Shown: in pieces, positions 14,587 to 15,243 of the stretch
How positions within the stretch are numbered: the first letter of the stretch is position 1
How the letters are laid out: every line of letters begins with the position of its first letter
NCBI GenBank assembly: GCA_963205285.1
Contig: CAUJJQ010000158.1
Span: forward strand, 1-15,243
From: Pseudomonadota bacterium
Lineage (GTDB): Bacteria; Pseudomonadota; Alphaproteobacteria; Sphingomonadales; Sphingomonadaceae
Direction: 5' to 3'
DNA: 15,243 nt
Notes under the pieces: model-generated
What the model was told of the DNA's origin: nothing
The model's input: the letters and a program-made list of their open reading frames with translations, nothing else
Databases searched by the model: none
Program-made: the position numbers and the translations under genes

Positions 14587-14625
14587 GCCTCAAACTTAGA
14601 GCGCATCGCCGGTCAACGGCGAAGC
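14580..14625 (+). other. Two tandem hairpins at the stop codon and 3' UTR of the second pilin gene
   Basis: GCTCTAAG (14580-14587, containing the stop TAA) pairs perfectly with CTTAGAGC (14595-14602) around CCTCAAA. Just downstream TCGCCG (14606-14611) pairs with CGGCGA (14617-14622) around GTCAA, with two further G-C pairs outside an A-A mismatch. Neither is followed by a U-tract, so they are not terminators. Both lie before the true terminator. Confidence 0.6.
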
Positions 14626-14639
14626 GGATAGAGACAGAG

Positions 14640-14673
14640 AGGGCAGGAACCACAATGGTTCCTGCCCTTTTTA
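14640..14673 (+). terminator. Strong Rho-independent terminator after second pilin gene
   Basis: GGGCAGGAACCA (14641-14652) pairs perfectly with TGGTTCCTGCCC (14656-14667) around CAA, a 12-bp stem followed by TTTTTATTT. It acts in the + direction only, as there is no T-run on the other side for the convergent protease gene. Confidence 0.95.
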
Positions 14674-14691
14674 TTTGCACAAATGCCGGAT

Positions 14692-15243
14692 CTAGTTGGC
14701 GTAAGTGACGACTTTAACTCGCTGCCCGACCGTCAGCGCGCTACCCGCCGCCAATGCATTGAGGACGCGGAATCTTTCTTCGCGCAAATTGTCATAGGCC
14801 ATGCGCCCCGACAGGCTGGCAATCGTGTCGCCGCGCCGCACGCTGACCACACTGATCCGGCGGGGACGGATGGCCGCCGCTTCGCTGGCGCTCAACCGAC
14901 GGACGCTGCCAAACATCGCATCCCACTGGTTGGTGCGCCCGGCAGGCGCAATGGCGGCAAAATGAAACGCCTGATTGGCCGAAAAGGCATAGGCGAAAAT
15001 CGTCAGATCAACCATCTGCTGTCCTGAATTAACCCGCGCGGTCGCATAAAAGGCGGGGATGCCGTTGACGCTGGTTTCGCGCATTTCGCTCGGCTGGATG
15101 CGCGTGTTTTCGCCTGCAATGCTGGCAAAGGCGCGGCGCAGATAATCGCCCTTATCCCCCGAATAGGCCAGCGTGGTGAATATCGCCTGCCCGCCCTGAC
15201 CCGAAATAGCCACCTGTGCAGTGCCATTTTGCATGCCGTAGCC
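14692..15243 (-). CDS. C-terminal part of an M48-type metalloprotease with LysM-like end (partial)
   Basis: The frame enters from the right edge (codons before the internal ATG at 15234 are open: Gly-Tyr-Gly) and ends at TAG 14692, giving 183 residues. They resemble the C-terminus of the M48-family (YfgC/BepA-like) proteases of sphingomonads: a domain with ALAAGSALTVGQRVKVV at the end and VVSVRRGDTIASLSGRMAYDN before it, which looks like a LysM or SH3-like repeat. The part before it (AFASIAGENTRIQPSEMRETSVNGIPAFYATARV) is a beta-rich region. The HExxH catalytic domain would lie outside the window, so the M48 assignment rests on resemblance of the tail alone. The gene converges on the second pilin gene. 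Confidence 0.7.
   Translation of the reverse strand, partial: GYGMQNGTAQVAISGQGGQAIFTTLAYSGDKGDYLRRAFASIAGENTRIQPSEMRETSVNGIPAFYATARVNSGQQMVDLTIFAYAFSANQAFHFAAIAPAGRTNQWDAMFGSVRRLSASEAAAIRPRRISVVSVRRGDTIASLSGRMAYDNLREERFRVLNALAAGSALTVGQRVKVVTYAN

Noticed and set aside
1..15243. CRISPR arrays, insertion sequences, phage genes, defence islands
   Set aside because: No repeat-spacer pattern, transposase, integrase or terminal inverted repeat was seen, and base composition is even across the window.

Overview
The window looks like ordinary chromosomal sequence from an alphaproteobacterium, most likely of the order Sphingomonadales. The basis is protein character: a DUF885 secreted hydrolase, an M61 peptidase, a single-domain QueF, a ComF/GrxC/DUF1178 cluster, an NDUFAF5-like methyltransferase and Flp pilins. 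Base composition is G+C rich throughout, and no stretch stands out as foreign. The lineage is inferred from family resemblance only, since no database could be searched. I see no insertion sequence, prophage, CRISPR array or recognisable defence system. Genes are packed tightly, and several stop and start codons overlap.

Left part (1-8373). The 5' two thirds of hisS runs leftward off the window. A secreted M61 metallopeptidase with a C-terminal PDZ-like region diverges from it and is followed by inorganic pyrophosphatase (ppa). Converging on ppa is a leftward operon, sseA-metC-mscS: 3-mercaptopyruvate sulfurtransferase, cystathionine beta-lyase and an MscS-type channel. Both junctions in this operon are 1-nt stop/start overlaps. 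Upstream of sseA lies an unrecognised exported or membrane protein with a long Pro/Ala-rich linker. Divergent from that is queF, the queuosine pathway nitrile reductase.

Middle (8374-13942). A large secreted DUF885 metallohydrolase converges on queF and diverges from a small three-helix membrane protein. An AT-poor gap of about 140 bases follows and contains a candidate structured RNA (three-way junction). Next come tRNA-Arg(CCT) with encoded CCA, then the leftward group comF-grxC-DUF1178. An NDUFAF5-like methyltransferase diverges from comF and overlaps the convergent mutT gene tail to tail by 33 bp.

Right part (13943-15243). Two small Flp/Tad pilin genes each have their own Rho-independent terminator and each lie downstream of a near-consensus CtrA-like box. 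They are followed by the C-terminal end of a leftward M48-type metalloprotease that continues beyond the window.

How the genes work together. The clearest functional units are the sulfur operon, the ComF/GrxC/DUF1178 group and the pilin pair. Most of the rest is housekeeping: hisS, ppa, queF, mutT and the tRNA. The most interesting unexplained signals are structural. They are the three-way-junction candidate at 10949-11013, a hairpin filling the predicted leader of tRNA-Arg, an inverted repeat covering the methyltransferase ribosome binding site, and the hairpin-rich untranslated regions of the second pilin gene.
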